Positions 24,209 to 36,132 of a stretch of DNA of 64,000 bases are shown in pieces. The notes below the pieces were generated by a model. The model was not told the DNA's origin. It made no database searches and saw only the letters and a list, made by a program, of their open reading frames with translations. The translations under genes were made by a program, and so were the position numbers. Origin of the DNA: Agroathelia rolfsii (lineage: Eukaryota; Basidiomycota; Agaricomycetes; Amylocorticiales; Amylocorticiaceae); contig JABRWF010000007.1 of the NCBI GenBank assembly GCA_018343915.1, positions 3,410,001-3,474,000 on the forward strand, given 5' to 3'. The stretch's first letter is position 1. Each line of letters starts with the position of its first letter.

Positions 24209-25238
24209 AATCCCGCCGAACAGAATCTTGTTAGTTGTTGTTTACGTTTCATATTTAGTCATCTCGTATTGTTATAGTATACAACATGTAACATGTAATC
24301 CATGATCAACGGTCGAGGTTCGCATGTGTGTTATGCGTGTATTTGGTCATGTCCATGCAAAAGGAGAATGGAGAGATGGAGAAGATAATGGGAACAAAAC
24401 AGAAGAGAGCAAGACGAAAGCAAAGCAAAAGGAAATGACAATGGATGCGACGGTTACGCATGTTCATCATCATCATCATCATGCCTCGTCAAAGATCCAA
24501 ACCGTTATCCATGCTCGTACTTGCACACAGACATGCGTACAGGAATGGCAAGGCACCGGTGAACTGACCAAAGATAAACATGGCGGAGAACAAAAAACAA
24601 GGTTTTTGAGTTCGAGGATGTTAAGAACCACCGAAGGATAGAGAGGAACGACTTTGTCAGGGTCAGGTACAGCGGGGACAATGCTAGACATCTTGTCTAC
24701 ATGTGTACATATGTATGGCTGCAGATGAAGCGGATGGACGATGGCGAATTGGCGATGAAGATGGAACATCGAAAGACGAGATGGCGAGGACATCGATGAT
24801 GGTGATGATGAAAATGAAATGATGGGGTTGATGATTCCAGTTTGATTTTTAATATACAAGGGAGCTTGTTCGTTTTAGCATCTTTGCAGAACAAAAAAAT
24901 GATAGATGTACAGATCGGACAAATGATTCCTGGATGGAGATGGAAAGTTGTGAATGGCGCGACCGAGAGAGCGGTGATGGTGAGTCGAAATGGGGAGTAT
25001 GATGAATGGAAATAAGACTGAGTTTCCAATATCAGAGTAGAATAGGAACCTCGAGTTCCGTCTTGGGTGCAAGCTATCTTACATCACGTCCATCGACGTA
25101 CTGTTCTCGTGGTGCGTGTTGTCACGGCTTACACCGTCGTTGTCGTTGCCAAGACATATCATGTCAGCTCAGAGAACAGGGGATGTAGGCAATCTACCCC
25201 CGAGAGGTAAGGTGGAGTGATGGAATAGAGCTGACTGG

Positions 25239-25687
25239 TTATGACACAACGCAGCACGACGCCTCGCCGAACCCTTCGTGCGTCACGACGGCCTCGAAGC
25301 GCACCTCGGGCGGACCCTGGAAGATGATACTGAATCCGTTTGGTAGCTCGAGTGTGGAGGCCTCGCCGTGGATATATGTCCATTTTGCGATGTTGGTCGT
25401 GTTGTTCAGCCTGACACAGTTCGAAGGTGGGCAAGAGCAAGGTTACACGCGCAGGTTAGACTACATGGTTTGCACTGGTGAAGAGGAGGGGCTTACGAGA
25501 CGCGTTTACAAGGATATAGAACTGCATTCTTCGCATTGACGGCCTCGACGAAGATGGAGGTAATCATGGCGCTGCAGGAGAAGCGATATATGCCTGACAG
25601 AGGTGCACGACCGGCACGAGGCTTGACGATGAGTTTGGCGGAACCCCAGGAATCATATTGGTTGTGCTCTCGGTAGACGACAGACAT
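25239..25687 (-). CDS. Small hypothetical protein, two exons
   Basis: Exon 1 (25687-25497) and exon 2 (25410-25239) join across an 86-bp intron (GTAAGC...CTAAC...TGTCAG) to give 120 residues. Family not recognised. The sequence alternates hydrophobic and polar residues (SGIYRFSCSAMITSIFVEAV, TLELPNGFSIIFQG, VRFEAVVTHEGFGEA) and looks like a compact beta-sandwich. No signal peptide or membrane helix is present. Codon use and splice signals look like a real gene. It could be a small lectin-like or cytolysin-like fold, but no diagnostic residues are seen and that is only a guess. Confidence 0.55.
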
Positions 25688-26615
25688 AGTTGGTGAAGGA
25701 AGTGGAGAAGTGGGCAGAAGGAGAGGCAGGCAGAACCAGAGAGAATTGGCACGGAGAGTGGGTTCTTATATCACCTCATGGAGAGAATGGGTGGCAGTTG
25801 TGAAACGCCGAGAACTACGTATTTGACATGAAGGCAAAGTAAAGTAGACAATGACCATGATCACGTATCAAGTCCACAGAATTGGTGAGACAAACAGAAC
25901 TTCCGCCGATGGAGGAGATATGAGCTGAATACACTAATTATTGATGGGGCTTTACTCGAAAAGGAGAAATGTCATCCTGTAGGCAGCCCACGCATCCTTC
26001 GACTGGGTGGAAAAAGATGATGCGAGGACAGGAAAATTCGAGAAGGGTGTCTTGATAGTCCAACGGCAAGCCGATTCGTGTTGAAGAAAACAAAAATGGA
26101 AGGCTACAAGTGGCAAGTAAGCGCGGTTCATTCGCTTTGAAACAGCCCCAGCACTCGAAAAGAAGCGCGCTAAGAAGAAGGTTGTGATAAGAACACGGGC
26201 GCGTATTAGCCAACTGGCAAATCATGCTATCAGCTGTTCCATCACTTGTTAATGCCTCTCTCTCTCTTACTACATCCATATACCACCAAGGATACAGTGA
26301 AGAGGAGCGCCATGGTTGTGAACAGCAGCGCAGTCGCCAACTTGTTGCTGCGGAAGCATCAGGGTAATGACGCCAAGCTACCTTTAATTGGCTTGGCGCT
26401 CCGTCCCCTATTGCACTGGCTGCAACTGCCTTGTCTGCTTTCTTCTTCATACTCTCTCATCCACTCTTTGGACTGTATTGCAACAAGGAAAAGAATACTG
26501 TATCCTGGACTCACAAACAGTCTACAGTTCCTTGACAATCATCATCACCATCACTCCCTGGCAGACGACAGCAGCTAATTATTAAAAACTCGTCTGTTTC
26601 TGTCTACATCCCACC
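25688..26615. other. Divergent intergenic region between two small genes
   Basis: The region lies between the reverse-strand hypothetical gene and the forward-strand membrane-associated gene and should carry both promoters. A CT-rich tract (26400-26610) lies just before the forward gene. No exon was recognised. Confidence 0.45.
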
Positions 26616-27526
26616 ATGGCTACCTGGTTCGTCTCTTTCTTCCCAGGTATTGCTACCTAATTCTCATTCTCTGCTCTTAATATACCCTTCTTTGTTCTAG
26701 GCTCGATGTTTTCTCTCTGATCGTCGTACGTCTGTCTCCTTTACTTACCGGCTCCACTGACATCGCTAAATTTGTCCTCGTGGTCTTCCTTCTTGTCTTC
26801 ATGAAACTGGGGGTCATATCGAAAAAAGACATTCTCAACATTTGCCGGTGTCATTTACGGCGGTCTATATCTTTACAAGCAATTCAAAGACGCCGTAGCG
26901 AATACACAGGAAAAGTATGTTCTGCCCCTACTTCTTATTTATTATCCTGTATTACTTCATTCCATCCCTGACTGACATGAACTATCGATGAACTAAATTA
27001 TTGTGTGTTTTGATTCTTCCTTTCATTAGCCTGAAGAGCAAGGGTCTCCATATCTCCAAAGAGGGTGTTTCCGTCAAGACGCAGAAACATTTCGATAGGG
27101 AGGATTATGTCGATGCTACGCAACGGTACGTTATAACCCTTTTCTTGTCCCATCCTCCGTGGAAAGAGATAGAGGGAGGCTCATCTTCCTCCTATCCCTT
27201 CACTTTTCTTATCAATGCATTTAAACATCGACAAAATGAATGAATAAAATAGGGGCGTCATGAAAGTTCTCTCAGCGTCCTCATTCACACATCAAAACCC
27301 CACATCCTCTACCTCCATCGAACCTACCTCATCGTCATCACCTCCATCAACACACACGCCTCTACCCATGTCCACGTCTACCTCGGCCCACATGCTCTCC
27401 CCTCCCTCGATCGAGCGCACGAACAGCAATGCGAGTTCTGTAAGCTCGCAGGAGAAGAGGCGGCGTGCGGGCTTACTTAGTGGTGGGTGGAGGAGGAGCC
27501 GTGTGTCGAGCGATGCATCAAAGTGA
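26616..27526 (+). CDS. Small protein with one membrane-like segment and Ser/Thr-rich tail
   Basis: A five-exon model keeps frame throughout: 26616-26626, 26701-26725, 26829-26914, 27030-27125 and 27253-27526. It gives about 163 residues. The N-terminus is short and hydrophobic (MATWLDVFSLIV, then TFSTFAGVIYGGLYLYKQF), consistent with one membrane segment. Next is a conserved-looking stretch (GLHISKEGVSVKT, FDREDYVDATQRGVMKVL), then a Ser/Thr/Pro tail ending with basic RRRAGLLSGGWRRSR. The first donor (GTTCGT) is non-consensus but is the only one found that avoids an immediate stop. Family not recognised by name. A tail- or N-anchored organelle protein is possible. Confidence 0.6.
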
Positions 27527-28925
27527 ATGCACCTTGAATGAGTGGGTACATGAGCAAAAGAAGATGTGGAACCCCCCCCCCCCGCGGGGGATGAAGGTTT
27601 CATGGAACGATATACGTCTAATAGCATCAAGGGATGAAAAAAAAAAAAGCCGCTGAAATGGCAAAACACTGGATGATGTTGATAGCTGATGTGCGAGAGG
27701 GTGGTTATTTAAGAGTACGAAATGGACTTGTAATATTGTTTACTTGTGTTGTGAAGTGTATGAATGTTGAATGCAATCACGATACTTGACGCTTGGCTGA
27801 TTCTAAAAAGAATAGTTATTAGGCGTTGTACTGATTGTTGTTATCTATTGGTGGATTGGATCATTGAGTTTGTCTGTTTTTACTGTGGGTCATGGAGCAG
27901 ACGTAGTCTGGATCAATCGCACACACCGACGCTTCCGGCGGTTAATGCAATGACATAAGCCGTTGCTCTGGAAGCCCATCAGTCGGGGTTTACCATCCGG
28001 CACGGCACATCACAGCATTGAATGATGCTCAAACTATTGCTAAATTGAGTGATTGGTTCATTCCAATGTACTCAAGCACACGTCTCAAGTGCGTATAAAC
28101 ATTCGTTTGTATACTAAATTACTTTATACGAATTTTGCTGAGGATTGCCCCACATAGGGTCAAGTATTTGCCTCTACAGCCCCCATCGCTCTCATATGTA
28201 ATCTCATAGGCCCTCGTGGATACACAGGACGGTATAGCCGTAGTCAATCCACGAAGTAATGACTGGAATGTCTTATCGGACTCATCATATCATTATGAAT
28301 CGAGCGGTCTTTGTTATGTCAAAATTATACACGGAAACCGCACATTCACCTCATGTGATGGCACCTGTTTGGCGTTTCTTAATAGCATAGATAACTGGCC
28401 ACGTCGAAATACTAAACTCATCTGTTGAGAAAGCTAAAACTTAAAAATATAGACTCATGGATCCGCATCAGGGCATATTGCCAGTTGAAATGTGGTTGGA
28501 ACATCAGGCGCATCAGATTTTTGTAAGCCTAGACCCAAGATTTCATGCGATCTAATTTCAATCTTAGGGCGCTTGATAAGCCAGTAATTTATAGAAGCAT
28601 CAACTATGCACCTTTGCCTGTTAAAGTCCTATCAACTTATCGCACACATTTACAAGACTCGTTTCTGAAGGATCTTGATAGGGTACTGTCAAGCAAACTT
28701 TGAAAGCGCCGTAAAATGACAGAAGAACCAGCGTTGCATCAAGAAGTATATAAAACGTACAGACCTGCTCGGTCTCTACATGTGGTGCCGAGATTGCCAC
28801 CGTTGTCGCCAGTATATATAAGTTGAACGATTTTCTCGCCTACTAGTGAACACATAGGCTCCTTTATATTACGGCTCAAGCTCGGGAACTCTCAACGACA
28901 ATTGATCTCTTTCGTGTTTATAATC
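27527..28925. other. Intergenic with a possible F-box-like scrap
   Basis: No intact gene is present. At 28457-28530 the forward frame reads MDPHQGILPVEMWLEHQ, which resembles the start of an F-box (LPxEIWxEI). It is followed by stops, so at most a decayed fragment. A short C/G hairpin lies near 27572-27590. Confidence 0.4.
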
Positions 28926-31900
28926 ATGTCCGAGCATAGTAGTATGCAACCCCAAGCATTACTGGCTAGATCGCGCCGAAACGGGGACTTGGAGGCTGGG
29001 GGAAATAGTGACAATACGGTACGGTGTTTTTAATGTCCATGCTTATCATTCTCTTACATTCAGGATCAGGCAAACCCAAATGAATTGGATACCAATTCCA
29101 GAGGGAAGATCCAGCAAGCTCCGCAGCCTCAGGTTTGTCTTCATTACGCTTTACTACCAATCCGAATGCTCAAAACTCTGTCCGGAATCCCATTGACCGT
29201 ATTAGTCAGTGGACGATGCCAACATCTCATCTCATAACGAGGTATATCTCCTTTTGTGACTGTCATCAGTCTCCTATTTGAGCCTCATGATATGACAGTC
29301 AACTCCGGAGAAATTGCAACGACAGGCCAATGTTGAGGCACCGGTATGAGTGCTTATGCAGACCTTCTCAGACCCTTACGCATTATCTAACTGAATCATA
29401 CCGATGTAGACTAACCCGAACGTAATATCAAGCAGAGGTGCACAGCCGCAGGGCTTAAGAAAGGTCGGGTTCACTCATGCTTAGTATTTGTGCGGTAATA
29501 CTTAACGCTAAACTATATACTATATACCCAGCCGGAAAAAGATGTGACTTCCAGCTCTAATAAAATGTATGGATGGCGCGATGTGTATAATAGTTATAAA
29601 CAACTAGACAACGAGTGGGTACAGAATGTAAATGAAGACATTTCTACTCTTTTGCTTTTTGTGAGTAAGATATACTTGATGTGCTGATTTTTATGGCTAA
29701 TTTTACCTATTTAGGCGGGACTTTTTGCAACCGTCTTGACTGCCTTCCTGGTCGAAGTCTACAGCGATATTCAACCAGATAATAAATTCGATAGTACACA
29801 GTTATCTGCTCCGATCCTAGTTGACATATCTAAGCAACTCCATGCTTTGTCTCTGGGTCAGGATGCTGCAGCAACGACCGTATCACTAGCACCGTCCATC
29901 CCGTCTCCTCTCCGCGTAATCACAACTGCGTTATGGCTCCTTAGTCTTATTCTATCGCTTGGTGCCGCCTTGTTTGGGATCCTGGTGAAACAATGGGTTC
30001 GCGAGTACATGCGCTGGACTTCCGTTTACCCATTACAACATGCGCTTCATATTCGCCATCATCGGAAAGAAGATCGCGATCGATGGCATATTGAAGGAAT
30101 TCTCGTTGTTGTTTGGACGTGCCTCGTTCTTGGGCTCATCCTATTCTTCCTCGGGCTGGCTATTTTATCTTTTGATGTAAACCTATCTATTGCGATCGTG
30201 GCTACCGTCACAGTAGCCATCATTTTTATGGCCTTTTTAATTATGACACTTATGCCTGTGATAGATTCGAGGTGTCCGTACAGGAGTCCTTTTTCGTCTG
30301 CCGTTTTCATCGCGTTCTCCTATATGTTTAGCAAGTTTTCTCCATCCACAACCGCGAGAGATTATTGGTGTCACGGGATTAGTTGGCAAAAAATGTCAGT
30401 GTAACTGACGATCTCGGAGATTTTAGGAGACTGATAAAGTTGTCAACAGCTTACAGAAATTCAAGAGAAACAGCGAAACCAGCGACCACAGCTCATGGCT
30501 TAAATCGACGTGGTTTAAACTCAAACGGACATGGGATGTACTGATTTCGAACACGGAGAAGCTTTGGAATACCCGCGAGGGGTTCTTCTGGATGGCGGAC
30601 ACTGGCATCTGGTCGGAATGGGACAAAGTCTTGCATCTCTCGGACGATGCCAAAGACAGCGTTGTCACTAGGTGGGAGATACTCTCGTGGTTGGTCAATC
30701 ATCAGCCGCATTCCGATAAAGATAGCCTCATCGTTCGATGCTTCGCCGACCTTCCTGGACCTCCGCCATCCAGCCAATCGAAAGATATAGCTTGGCTGGA
30801 AGAACATGGCTGGCGAACATCTGACAAAAACAAAAAACCACAGCTGCGATTCAAGTACCTTTGTCAAGTGCTCGTTCATTTACTCTCTAAGACTGTGGAG
30901 CCTTCGGAACCGCTGTTACTCAATGGCTTGAATCTGCAGGAATTCCTGACACGCCATGTTTGGGCCATCCGTTTCGCTGCTGTTTATGGTCCCGACGCCG
31001 GGAAACCTTCTGCATCATTTGAATTCAACTTGAACAGTGCCTTGTATTTATATTCTAAGATTCAAGGCATAGATCCTCTAGAGAGACATCTTCTCCTAAA
31101 GTGCACATCCTGGCTCACGGAAACCATTCTTAACGTGGATGGGCAACTTAGTTTCGAGACAATAGATTTCGATTTCTTTGCTAGCTTGCTTACCATCTAT
31201 TTTATGTTGGTCAAGGATAGCGATCCAGACCTTGGGAAGTCTGATTCAAATCTATACGATACATATCATCGCATGATGGTCAACATAATCTCCGCGGGCC
31301 AGCCCACGAGGCAGCGCTTGGCCGATGGCACTGATTCATTGACTCCTATGGATATGCAAATTCGCATGGAATTCGCCGGAAGTCTCTTATACCTGACTAG
31401 TTCAAGTGATTTTTCCTACACAAAGTCTGAAAGATACGAGGGTACGATGATCTGCTATCTCAAAAAATATATACAACTAAATTTATTCACCTGTTAGCTA
31501 ATACAATTGTACTCTATATGAACGCGGCAGTGCAGTTTGTTGAACGCTGGCAATTGAAGATACCAAAACGACAGGACATGGAGACCATTGGAGACGATCA
31601 TCAATCTGGTCACATGCCTACCACGGTTTTCTGGGCACTAGCGACCGTCGTTTTTGACACCGGGAACTACAGAAAGAAAGAGCTGGACAAGAGGGACGAT
31701 TACTATGGACAGATGAATTCATTTATCCGAGCTCTTCAACGGATTTTGGATTTTGAGACTCAAAATAACGTCAAGTGGGAGGGCGGAGATAACGATCAGA
31801 GGTGCGAGATGGCCGCATTCCTTATTCTGAATTACGAAAGTATTCCGCATGGATTCTTCGAGACCATGAAAAGCGCTTCCGAGAAGGGCTTATTTGATCT

Positions 31901-32039
31901 TACTAAGATGATTAGTGAATCTGGGTTCTGGATTGCATCACCTTTCGTGGAAGAAACTGAATGGATTATCACAAAAGACGAATATCTGAATTTGTTGGAA
32001 AAGATTTGCAATAAAAAAAATAAAAAAAATGTAGCTTGA
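28926..32039 (+). CDS. DUF6535-domain membrane protein
   Basis: Nine exons are modelled: 28926-29018, 29064-29132, 29206-29241, 29299-29343, 29410-29463, 29532-29660, 29715-30398, 30427-31441 and 31498-32039. The first six are phase 0 and encode a polar, probably disordered N-terminus. The DUF6535 core starts at MYGWRDVYNSY and has four predicted membrane helices: LFAGLFATVLTAFLVEVY, WLLSLILSLGAALFGILV, GILVVVWTCLVLGLILFF and IAIVATVTVAIIFMAFLIM. A cytosolic region of about 520 residues follows. The intron between exons 7 and 8 would be only 28 bp, so that junction is doubtful. The family is widespread and expanded in mushroom-forming fungi and has no known function. The 3' end is duplicated downstream. 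Confidence 0.82.
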
Positions 32040-32207
32040 GTTTGTACTAGTACATGCTTCCTGTAGTAGCTTTACTAGCTCACATACTTTTTTTATGGAA
32101 ACTCTGGTGACTCTTGTGTAACCCAGCATACATATACATACATGTAATTATAACGTTATTAGGATTGCCTTTGATTTTATCTTCTCCCTTTATTAATACT
32201 GCGTGCC

Positions 32208-32679
32208 CGGTCTATGCGCTCATCGTCACACCACCCACAACAGCAACAGCAGCAGCCTTAGTCAGTGCAAAAAGCTCCAGTGGTCCCACCCATAAATATG
32301 TACGTGACGCTGCCGGAGCCGACCCCCGAGGAGATGCGCGCTGTGTTGCCCACGCCCGGGTCTGGGCATGAACATGGGTCCGGGCGGAGGAAGGGCCTAG
32401 GGAGCGAGGCTCGCATTGGCAGTGGTGCTTCTCGTGGACCACCTCCTCCTTGTTTGGTGGATTGGGAACATTATTTTGCTATTTCTTCTCAGCGACATCC
32501 GCAACAGACGACGTCGATGGCGACGAGGCGTGCGAACAGCGATCGGGCTGGTGGTTTAGCTGTTATGGGAGGTCCGGGCCCATCGGCAGCTAGCGCAGCA
32601 GCAACGCAGGGTTTGTCGCATTCGCAGTCGTTGCAGCATCATTATTAGCATCAGTATCATCAACAGCAGCAATATCGTC

Positions 32680-32774
<95 letters not shown>

Positions 32775-32823
32775 AAACATTATACTCAACAACCTCAACA
32801 GCAGCAGCAGCAACGCACTGGTG
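32208..32823 (+). pseudogene. Displaced fragment of the Gln-rich gene
   Basis: This stretch matches about 14655-15222 of the Gln-rich gene. The shared protein segments include NMYVTLPEPTPEEMRAV, RGPPPPCLVD versus the parental PPPPPPSLV, GGPGPSAASAA and LSHSQSLQHHY. Stops occur in the parental frame (near 32262 and 32646). The identity seen by eye is roughly 80 percent over the non-repeat part. Only the middle of the parental exon is present, so it cannot be a functional copy. Confidence 0.85.
32679..32774 (+). repeat. (CAA)32 trinucleotide repeat
   Basis: Thirty-two uninterrupted CAA units lie inside the displaced Gln-rich fragment. The parental gene has only short mixed CAA/CAG blocks at the matching place (about 15138-15180), so this repeat has expanded in the copy or shrunk in the parent. 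Confidence 0.9.
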
Positions 32824-33432
32824 TCAAACACCAGGACGTAATGATCATGGGAGATGACCACAAAATTGGTTATATGCCCGCCACAGTCTTCTGGGTATTA
32901 GCAACTGTTGTCTTCGACTCCGGGAGCTACAGGAGGAAGAGCTCAACAAGAGAAACGACTACTATAGACAGATGAAACCATTTATCAGTTCTTCAACGGG
33001 TTTTGGAATTTGAGGCTCAACATAACGTAAAGTGGGAAGACAGAGATAACTATCAGAGGTACGAGATGGTCTCATTCCTTGTTCTGAATCATGAAAATAT
33101 TCCGCGCGGATTCTCCAAGGTCATGAAGAGCACTTCTGAGAAGGGGATATTTGATCTTGCTAATATGATTAAGGTGTCTGGAATATAGATTACATCGCCT
33201 TTCGTGGAGGAGCAACCTGAATGGATCCTCACGAAAGATGAATATCTGGATTTGTTGGAAAAGATTTGCATCAATAATGATAGGAAAAAAGTAGTTTGAT
33301 TTTGTATATGCTTCTTGTACTGGCTTCACTGGCTCATATACTTTTTATCCAACATACATAAATGTAATTACAATATTATCTAACAGTATTCTTTTCAATT
33401 TCATCTTCTCCCTTTATTAACACTGTGTGCCT
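32824..33432 (+). pseudogene. Second copy of the DUF6535 gene 3' end
   Basis: The stretch repeats about 31562-32205, that is, the last part of the last exon plus its 3' flank. Matching segments include TVFWVLATVVFD, FEAQHNVKWEDRDN, NHENIPRGF, and TKDEYLDLLEKIC near the end. A frameshift follows GSYRR, and a stop follows IKVSGI. Both copies end at CTTCTCCCTTTATTAA plus YACTGYGTGC. It is not expressed as part of an intact protein. Confidence 0.85.
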
Positions 33433-33859
33433 ACTGTGCGCATATATCCACACTATTCATCTAACCAGTCAATAGCCCTAATGAACTCTTCTCCTGGGTC
33501 TGGTATCGGTGAGACTGGGCTTTGCCTGCTATACCCTTGAGCCCATTGTTTTAGCTCTTTGAGAATGAGAGATACGGCGGTATTGATATAACGCGATGCA
33601 TTTGCTTCTATTTTGTACCCATAATAGGACACGTATTAAAATCCGACATCTGTTCCTAGCCTGCGAAACAAGTTGTGCCGCCAATCATCTTCCCTTGCTG
33701 CCTTAACCATATGAAGCACTCGTGAACGCTATTCATGTCACAAAGGACTAGAAATTGCCTTTACCAGAACGCTGAGCCGAGCTACCGACAAACTTGAACT
33801 AAAGAGCATCTGGTGGGGTATTAGTTGCCCTAGCTTGACTTCGGGAAACGATCACATTT
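33433..33859. other. Intergenic, nothing recognised
   Basis: This spacer lies between the duplicated 3' end and the decayed reverse-strand gene. It may contain the extreme 3' part of that decayed gene. Confidence 0.4.
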
Positions 33860-36132
33860 GCTCCCCTAAACTGAGGACCCGCATGGCAGGACCTTTTCCT
33901 CTACCGAGGCCTTGCGCCAGGAACCTATACTAGAGCGCGCCGAAGAGGCTGCGTGCATCGAATCTTGCTCCTTCAGCCAGAATCGGCTCTGATGGAGAGA
34001 TAGTATGGACACCATCAAATGAAGGCTCAGCTTGCAAGCATACGCGCATGTGGTTTTCAACGTGGCGCATCTCTCATTCTTTGCCTTCGTATGACCAGCG
34101 GTTGAAGTCAAGGCCCAAGTGACACATGAGGCAAGCTAATAGTGCATCCTCGTGCTGGATGTTGTTCTGTTCGATGGCACTCAAGTTGTCCATCTTCGTG
34201 AGCTTTTGAGCAGCAAAGGTAATAATCTGATTTTTCAACTCATCGGCTCCAAATGTATACCATGTTGCAAACCTAGTGAGCCAAAACTTTGAGTTTATAG
34301 ACATAACAACATAGAGAATTTACACAATGGTCGGCCCAGTGTAGCCAAGTAGTCGATTCGTGTTACATCATCAATCGTCGTCTGACCTTCAACAGCATGT
34401 TCTGCCAGCATGTCATACCCAAGGTCAGTATATGGTGGTATTAACGAAAGCCCGCTGTACGTTGTAATACATGCAAAAGAGTCAAGACCTCTTAGAGGCG
34501 TGAATTGGAAGATTTAGTCCGTGGTTGACAAGAAGAGGGAGAAAATAACCTGATCCCGTATTTTCCGCAGTGTACGTCGCAAGCAAGAGAAATGTGTTGG
34601 TGGAGAGTTAGAAGCTTTGGTTGCTTCTACCGTCATGCCCAGCGCGTGCGCTTCATCAAAAGATGGAAGAACGATGGGCAAAGATGACTTCCATTTGTCC
34701 TTTTGGAATTCGAGGAGTGTATTCTCCAGCGATTTAGCAGCATCAACAATGGTGATGTTCGATATGGTCTTGGGGTTGGCTGTTTTACCCTGCTTATTTC
34801 AAGGTCATGGAAGGAAGAAACACAAGGCTCACGAGAATGTTTCCAAGTAATAATGCGATCGGGTGAGCATGGCACCTTCATCTGCACATGTTTCACCTGA
34901 GGAGTGACAAGGCCCGATTTCTCGTCGTGTAAGTCATTACTGTCTTCTGTCTGACTCAGTTTATCAGCGAAATTGACCACACGCTGAAAAAAATCCTGTC
35001 GATTTTTCCCAGGTCTCTCGAACTTCTGGTCTTGGCTCATGTAATCCCGAAGAATAGACGCGATATTCCTGATGGAGACCTCTCTTGATGGAAAAGTGTC
35101 GTCGATCCATTTCTTTGCTTCCATAAATAGTGATGTCAAGAATGCTTGGGCGATTCGATTGGCCTCTGTTTCTCCGTTCGCCTGCGTAATATATTGTCGA
35201 ATCCCAACGTCTGCCAGAGGGAATCCTTCAAAAAGAGTATTCAGGTTAATTGCACCATCCAGTATTGAGTCCACTCGATAGCACACCTGATAAATCACGG
35301 CATGGGCAAAATGGAATCGTAAAATGGGTGTTGCTCATTCCATTGACCAGCCTTGATTTTCCCATTCCAGACGACTGAACGATGGAACGATACTTGGCGT
35401 AGTATGAAACCTTCTGTTTCATGAACTCCTCTCATAGGGTCTCAATATGGAACCAGAGTGGCTCGTGAGCTTTGCCGGTGTAGTGCCCACGCCAGGACTG
35501 CACAGTCACTATGGAGGTATAAGAATATTATCATTGGAAGGCTCAGATACGTACCATCATTTGAAAGCGATTTAGGAATAGTTATATTATCAGGACCCAG
35601 CCCTCTATTTTCTGCAAGATTTCAGATATTTGGACGCCACAAAATATAGGCATATTTACGCGATTGGAACAGGCAAAGGCAATCCAAGTCAAAGTTGGAT
35701 TCGGTTTCCAGGAAGCTGATGTAGAGATTTTTCAAGCCAGTAAGCTCTTTCTCAGACAAGCGCTCAACGTGGGAGAGTATATCCTTCTGCTCTCGGGGTG
35801 CATTATTGGGAACATTTCAGCTGGGTCATCGTAAGGAGATTTAGGAAATCGGATTCCTTCAATACATCAAGTGTGCATTGGATGTAGAGTGATAGAGAGA
35901 ACCTGGAAGAAGCTCCTTTGCGGGAACGTAATCGCTGTAGTAATCCCTCCTCTGTCAGCTCCGTGTGCAGGCGCTTCCTGAATCGTGCTTCCAAAGTACG
36001 ATCCGACACGGACTCGGACTCGAATAGATCTTTTCTTGGTCGCTTGATGGTGTTATTTTGTCGAGCGAGCCAGCCAGCCAAAATCAATATAAAAAGCAAG
36101 ATATTATTCTGCTTGTCATTGTACTTGGTCAC
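33860..36132 (-). pseudogene. Decayed basidiomycete-type hypothetical gene
   Basis: The reverse strand contains consecutive protein-like segments in shifting frames. They are a start region (LEARFRKRLHTELTEEGLL), EQKDILSHVERLSEKELTGL, YAYILWRPNI followed by a stop, then a 220-residue frame (ADVGIRQYITQANGETEANR), ITFAAQKLTKMDNLSAI, LLACLMCHLGLDFNRW, and finally an end segment in which SLHQSRFWLKEQ and its neighbouring frames are broken. A frameshift near 35815 and the stop near 35620 show loss of function. I recognise the pattern as a repeated basidiomycete hypothetical family but cannot name a domain. A shorter relic of it lies at 18180-18300. Confidence 0.6.

Larger units (their letters stand above)
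22991..25238. other. Intergenic with palindromic elements
   Basis: No gene is supported. The stretch contains the cloverleaf-like palindrome at 23423-23496, the hairpin block at 24046-24208 and a short CAT repeat at about 24464-24482. The remaining sequence shows nothing recognised. Confidence 0.5.

Noticed and set aside
24324..24641. 105-residue frame with a His run
   Set aside because: The His run is only a CAT microsatellite and the rest of the frame looks random.
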